Shown here in pieces: positions 59,657-64,000 of a stretch of 64,000 nt of DNA. The notes below the pieces were generated by a model, which did no database searches, was not told the DNA's origin, and was given only the letters and a program-made list of their open reading frames with translations. The position numbers were made by a program, and so were the translations under genes. Position 1 is the stretch's first letter. Each line of letters opens with the position of its first letter. The DNA is from Ichthyophthirius multifiliis (lineage: Eukaryota > Ciliophora > Oligohymenophorea > Hymenostomatida): positions 1 through 64,000 of the forward strand of contig NW_004086352.1 in assembly GCF_000220395.1 (NCBI RefSeq), given 5' to 3'.

Positions 59657-62156
59657 GCATTATGGACAATGTGAATTCTTTATTTATTTTATTTACAATT
59701 TTTTTTATTTTTAATATTATATTTACCCTCTTAAACCAATCTTTAATATGTTCTTTGTGGCCTCCATGATTACATAGTTTACATTTTATAATACTTCCTC
59801 TGAATATCTTAAAATTAATTAATTTTTACTAATTATAATATAAAAATAATAATATTATACTTGTATTTCACAAATACTACATTTTAATCCTTCTGGATAT
59901 TTTTATTTTAAATTATTTTTTTCTTCATACGTACCTTATCCCGTTTTATTTTAAATTTTCAAATAGATATTATTTATAAAATCTATTGCTTAATAAATGT
60001 TTTCGTTTAATTCTATTTGTTTTTAAATAAATCTTTCTTTCACAAACAAAGTTCTTTTATTTAAATTTTATTGCACTTATTTTAATTAGTTTAAAAAGTT
60101 TTTCTTATTAAATATTTATAATTTAAATCAAAAAACAAAATATTAATAATTAATATTATTTATATTACTTTTTAGTTATATTTTAAAATTTAATATCTAT
60201 CAACTTTTTTAAAAAAAGTTTAATGATAGTTAACTTTATAAAGTTTATAAAAAGGTTGCTTTCCATTCAGTTAATTTGTAATTTACAAAGTATTAGAAAA
60301 TTAAATTAAATTAGAAGATTATTATTATTCTTATAAAGGTTACTCTGACAACTTTTTTTGTTTTTTAATTTATATTTTTTTTATTAATGTATTTTATTAC
60401 TTATTTGGTTAAGTAAAAATTTTCATAGTCATCTTCATCTTATTTATAAATAAAAAATTTAAATTAAATATTTTCAAGCATAATTCTTTTAAATTATTTT
60501 AATGAAAAAGTATCTATAGAAAATTTTTTTAAAAACTATTCTAATTCATCCTTTTTAAACTCGAAATTTTAATTTTTTTTAGAAACACTTTTTAATAATT
60601 CTAAATTACTTAAAATATTATTTTTTATTCTAATAAATTAAATAAAGCTTTCTAAAAGAATTGATTGAAAGCAAATAATAAAATATTTTTCGGAATTTTT
60701 AAATAACTAATCTTAAAAATAATGCTAAATTAATATGTTTCCAATACAACTCACATCTTCTGTTTCTTATAGTGTTTCACATTCTAATTTATTCAAAATT
60801 AATTTTATAATACTTTTAGAATCTTCATAAACTAAATTACTATATATATCTTTAAAAATAGTTTTAATATATTATAAATAAGGCGAATTTTTATTTTTTT
60901 CGTTTTCAATCATCTATTACAAAAAATAAACAAAATTATTTTCTTTTTTTAGAATTTGTTTTTCAAAATCAAAAATCTTTAAATTATAAAATTAAAAATA
61001 ATAAAAAATAAATATAAAAAATTATACATATATTAATGATAAAATATCTTCATTTTCTTTATTTTATTATTAGTCTTATTATAGTTATTCAATTAGTTTA
61101 GTAAACTTTATATAATATTAGTCATCTTTTAATTTTTGTATTTTCTCAAGTGAATAGTTGATATTTGTCATATTTACTTTACTTTCTATTACATTTTTAT
61201 TTGAGTAATCAAAATTATTAGTGAAAAAAGTTGATGTTTTTAACACACCTGAAAGTGGGTTTTATGTTTCAAACTTAAAATTTAAAAAGTCATGGCTATC
61301 TATATTGTCATCTTCTTATTATTATTAATTAAAATTATGTTTATATACTTGTTCTTCAGTATCTTCATTTTCTGTGATTAAATAACATTATTCGTTTTAA
61401 TTATAATTTATAGTTAATGGTTTTGAATCTCTTCTGGCTTTTTAAATAGCTTCTTAAAGCTAGTTTTTTTTTAATTCATTATCAATCATTTTAATATCTT
61501 CTTTTTGAATATATTACTTAATTTTCAAATTTTTTATTAACGCTAAATTTCCATTCGGACTCCATGCTATGATCGAGCCTCCAGGATAAGGGACAAATGA
61601 ATTTTAATTAGTTTAATTTTTAGTTATTTTTTAAAAAAAAAGTTTTACCTTTTTTTAATTAATTTTTTTAAAAATGCTTTTTACCTTTTCAAGCATGCGT
61701 TCTAATTTGGTTGTTTCACTTAAATCTTTTAATTATTTTTTAAAATTGAATTCGTCATTTAATTGTTTTTCTAGTTATTTAATTTCATCATTTTTTACAT
61801 TTTTTATAGGATAAATATTCATATCTTCTAACTTTAAATAATTTTTAGTATTATCTTAATGGCTTTTTCGGATATACTTTGTTGATAAAATAATTAATAA
61901 GTCTAATTATTAAATTTATTTTAATTACTTTTATTTTAACATATTATTATTATTAATTATATATCATAAAAATTATATAATTTTAATCATATTTATTTTC
62001 ATTTTTGCTCTCATCTTCGAACTCAATTTTATATACACTATTTATACCAAATTATTTATCAAATATTTTTTGTATTATGTTTTAGTCTAATTTATAAAGG
62101 GAAGAATTTTTACTCTATTCATCTCCTGAATCGTTATTTAAAGATTAAGAACTCAT
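59567..62156 (-). CDS. GATOR2/SEA-complex WDR59-type protein with C-terminal RING-like zinc finger
   Basis: WDR59 (Sea3) belongs to the GATOR2 complex that activates TORC1 at the lysosome. ATG at 62156 (MSSQSLNNDSGDEQSKNSS); an RWD-like N-terminal part is suggested by QKIFDKQFGINSVYKIEFED. A central segment GSIIAWSPNGNLALIKNLK fits the family's W-S-x-x-G strand. The C-terminus is diagnostic: CSICEIQ, an intron, then KCKLCNHGGHKEHIKDWFKR, an intron, NSHCPQC and finally ICHCFKF with TGA at 59569-59567, matching the C-x2-C...CGHGGH-x2-H-x3-WF...CP-x-GC-x-C-x-C pattern. Between CPQC and ICHC sit ~22 Gln, mostly TAA. No WD40 propeller was found, so the N-terminus may be on another gene, lost, or missed. 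WDR24 or MIOS are alternatives. Confidence 0.72.
59591..59656 (-). repeat. TAA microsatellite encoding polyGln inside the zinc finger
   Basis: On the minus strand, 17 uninterrupted TAA codons (59656-59606), then TAT, CAA and three more TAA codons, lie between the HCPQC and ICHCF zinc-ligand groups of the WDR59-like protein. The frame is intact on both sides, so the tract is translated as about 21 Gln with one Tyr. Confidence 0.8.
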
Positions 62157-62441
62157 AAATTTTATAAAAATTGTACTTCTTAAAAAAGATTTATATTTAT
62201 TTTGATTTTAATATATTTTATTTTAATTTAATAAATTTAAATCAATGATGCATTATTCAATTATTATTTTTAGAAAATAATTAATAAATATTATTATGAT
62301 AAAGACTTTTTATTAATTAATTACTATTATTTATAAAAATTCGATTTTAAAATTCAATTTTAGCGGAATTTAAATATTTAAAATTAAATTTATAAAATTA
62401 AATAAAAAAAAAGCTTAAAATTTTTCATAAAAAATAAATAA

Positions 62442-63405
62442 ATGATCAAATAAAATAAGACTAGATAGAAAATAAATAATTTAGATGAATGTGCAATTAA
62501 CTACTTTCAATCTTAATTTAACTATTAATCACTAGAAAGTAATTCACAGAAATATAATGTAATTTAAAACCAATATTTTAATTAATAATTAAATGATTCC
62601 AGAAGTATAATAATAAAATAATTAGTTAATACAAAAATAAATATAAAAATTAGATTTCTAAAAAATTGGAGAAGAATAAGAAATAGAAGAATAAAATAAA
62701 ATATTATGTTCCACTCCTTCAATTAAATAAAGAAAAAGAACAAAAATACAAATATTAGATGATTAGTCAGATATGAAAAATAACAGTTATTAAAAAATCA
62801 TTTTTTTAGAAAATAATTAGGAAAGTAAAATATATGAAAACATAAATAATTAAAACTAAAATCTATTCAATATGGATATTGAGGAAAAGAAATCTAGTAG
62901 ACATCGTAAATTGGTGAAAAATAAAAACAAATAATTATAAAGTTAAGCAGATGATAAGCTTGACATTAATTAAAATTACTCATGTTGCCCTATATGTTAT
63001 CAATATCCAGCTGATAATGTTTTTGGAAAAATAATTTGCAATCATGAATTTTGCATAGATTGTATCCTCTAATGGTCTAAGATTAATACTTAATGTCCAG
63101 TATGCAGAACTTCTTATGATTAAATAAATTAACATAATTATAATTCTGATGAAATTAAATAAATTAAGGTTGAATAAAAAAATAATTTATAATAAGAATA
63201 TGATGAAGAATCATAAAGTCAAATATAGGATGAAATATGTTACGTATGTGGAACTGATTAGGATGAAAGTAAGCTAATGGTCTGTGATAATTGTGCATTT
63301 CATATTTGCCATACTTATTGTGATGATGAACTATTAGATGATTAGATTCCTGAATATGACTGGTTTTGTTAGGATTGCAAATAAAATCCAACATGGTTTT
63401 TATGA
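62442..63405 (+). CDS. RING-PHD protein (PHRF1-like), probable nuclear ubiquitin ligase
   Basis: Exons 62442-62604 and 62654-63405 (49-nt intron) give 304 codons from ATG (MIKQNKTRQKINNLDECA...) to TGA. An Asn/Gln-rich N-terminal half contains a basic patch (SIKQRKRTKIQ; SSRHRKLVKNKNKQ) that could serve as a nuclear signal. A C3HC4 RING finger follows at about residues 170-215: CCPICYQYPADNVFGKIICN, HEFCIDCILQWSK, CPVCRTSY. A C4HC3 PHD finger follows at about residues 250-295: ICYVCGTDQDESKLMVCDNC, FHICHTYC, YDWFCQDCK. RING directly followed by PHD with WSK after the RING is the PHRF1 arrangement, where the protein couples chromatin reading to ubiquitylation. All zinc ligands are visible. An ATG at 62485 in another frame was rejected because the intron-spliced frame is better. 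Confidence 0.85.
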
Positions 63406-63727
63406 ATTTTTTTTATTAATGTTTATACTAATTATATAAATTAAAAAATTATTTCTTAATTAATTAATATTTTTTTATATTTTTTTTGTTTTTAGATTTA
63501 TCATAATTTTTATTTATTCCAAATATTATATTTACTAAATATTCTTTTCATGTCTTATTTTATTATATTTATCAAATTTTAAATATATTTATGAGGATCT
63601 TAAATTCAAATTAATTAATTATTAAATATAAAAAAATATATATATAACGTTAGAAGCCTCTTATCTTTAAACTTTGCTTCTTAAATAAAATTAAACTATT
63701 TTTATGATATGGTTTTTAATAATTAAT
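63406..63727. other. Intergenic, AT-rich
   Basis: About 320 bp of T/A-rich spacer. A slightly GC-richer patch at 63640-63690 shows no stable reading frame. Confidence 0.45.
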
Positions 63728-64000
63728 TCAAAAAAATAAAAAAAAATATATTGCTTTTTTATAGATTTTATTATTGAATTTTTTAAATAAATTATATAAA
63801 TAATAACTATCAAAGTTACCAAATGAATATTCTTTTGACTGAAATTCGAATGATTTATAAATTTGTATTATAATATCTTATTTTATTCTTTCAAAAATAT
63901 AAAAAATCAAAAATGAAGTTATTTATGTTCGTCTTAAAATAAAAATTGGCAATAAGTTTTTGTTTTATGATAAAATTAGATATTAAACGAAAATAATTTA
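63728..64000 (-). CDS. Partial ORF running off the right edge, unidentified
   Basis: On the minus strand the text IQIYKSFEFQSKEYSFGNFD and SYYLYNLFKKFNNKIYKKA reads to TGA at 63730-63728. Upstream, in a different phase, NFIIKQKLIANFYFKTNINN reaches the window end. The pieces look like the C-terminus of a gene whose start lies beyond 64000, with one frame change or an unplaced intron near 63890. No family can be named from so little. Confidence 0.35.

Noticed and set aside
63164-63394. 76-codon minus-strand His/Asn-rich frame
   Set aside because: Antisense of the PHD finger exon on the plus strand.
62485-63405. Uninterrupted RING-PHD frame starting at ATG 62485
   Set aside because: Open by chance over its first 170 bp. 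The upstream ATG 62442 with a 49-nt GT...AG intron gives better protein text and the same downstream frame.
1-64000. CRISPR arrays, prokaryotic operons, IS elements or phage
   Set aside because: No spaced direct repeats, no ribosome-binding sites or operon spacing, and spliceosomal introns throughout: this is eukaryotic DNA.
1-64000. Telomeric ends or internal eliminated sequences
   Set aside because: No GGGGTT/CCCCAA arrays at either end and no recognisable IES boundary signals; the window looks like interior macronuclear DNA.
1-64000. tRNA or rRNA genes
   Set aside because: No GC-richer cloverleaf-like or rRNA-like segments are visible in the spacers; a short divergent tRNA cannot be fully excluded by eye.

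Overview
This is ciliate nuclear DNA, most likely macronuclear. Coding regions read through with TAA and TAG as glutamine and end only at TGA. Base composition is extremely AT-rich (intergenic DNA is almost pure A+T). Introns are short (mostly 41-78 nt), GT...AG and AT-rich. Gene content is eukaryotic and strongly ciliary or centrosomal. The combination points to an oligohymenophorean ciliate such as Ichthyophthirius or a close relative of Tetrahymena; the species call is inference. No bacterial operons, tRNA, rRNA, CRISPR arrays or recognisable transposons were seen.

Layout. 1-6 kb: a centrin gene (+), an intronless VIT1/CCC1 iron transporter (+), a small broken Gln/Lys-rich ORF, and a sperm-tail PG-rich repeat (SHIPPO) gene (-). 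6.8-15.3 kb: a giant gene (-) for a Lys/Gln-rich helical protein with spaced Trp residues. 17.1-22.8 kb: a complete 12-exon SPEF2/CPC1 axonemal central-pair gene (+). 23.0-33.1 kb: a MYND zinc-finger gene (-) and a ~9 kb VPS13 lipid-transfer gene (-). 33.3-38.4 kb: a 97-aa protein, a coiled-coil protein with a Sec16-like motif, a 159-aa coiled-coil protein, and CutC (all +). 38.6-42 kb: a casein kinase 1 gene (-) and two decayed gene fragments. 42.5-48.1 kb: the cullin-like APC/C subunit ANAPC2 (-) and an Asn/Gln-rich protein with five ~47-residue tandem repeats (+). 48.7-55.5 kb: a long coiled-coil protein (-), a Q/N-rich protein (-), a small broken ORF (+), and a Pol-delta-subunit-3-like protein (+). 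55.6-64 kb: ASNSD1 (-), a WDR59/GATOR2-type zinc-finger protein with polyGln inside its metal site (-), a RING-PHD protein (+), and a partial ORF at the right edge.

Themes. Centrin, SHIPPO, SPEF2 and several coiled-coil genes suit a cell covered in cilia and basal bodies. VPS13, a possible Sec16-like protein and GATOR2 concern membrane traffic and nutrient signalling. ANAPC2 and CK1 are housekeeping regulators. Many otherwise intact genes are interrupted by exactly one frame change inside a long A or T run, and almost all are repaired by one extra base. I infer homopolymer undercalling in the assembly rather than true pseudogenes. Conventional standard-code gene finding fails completely here, because every real gene contains many in-frame TAA/TAG codons.
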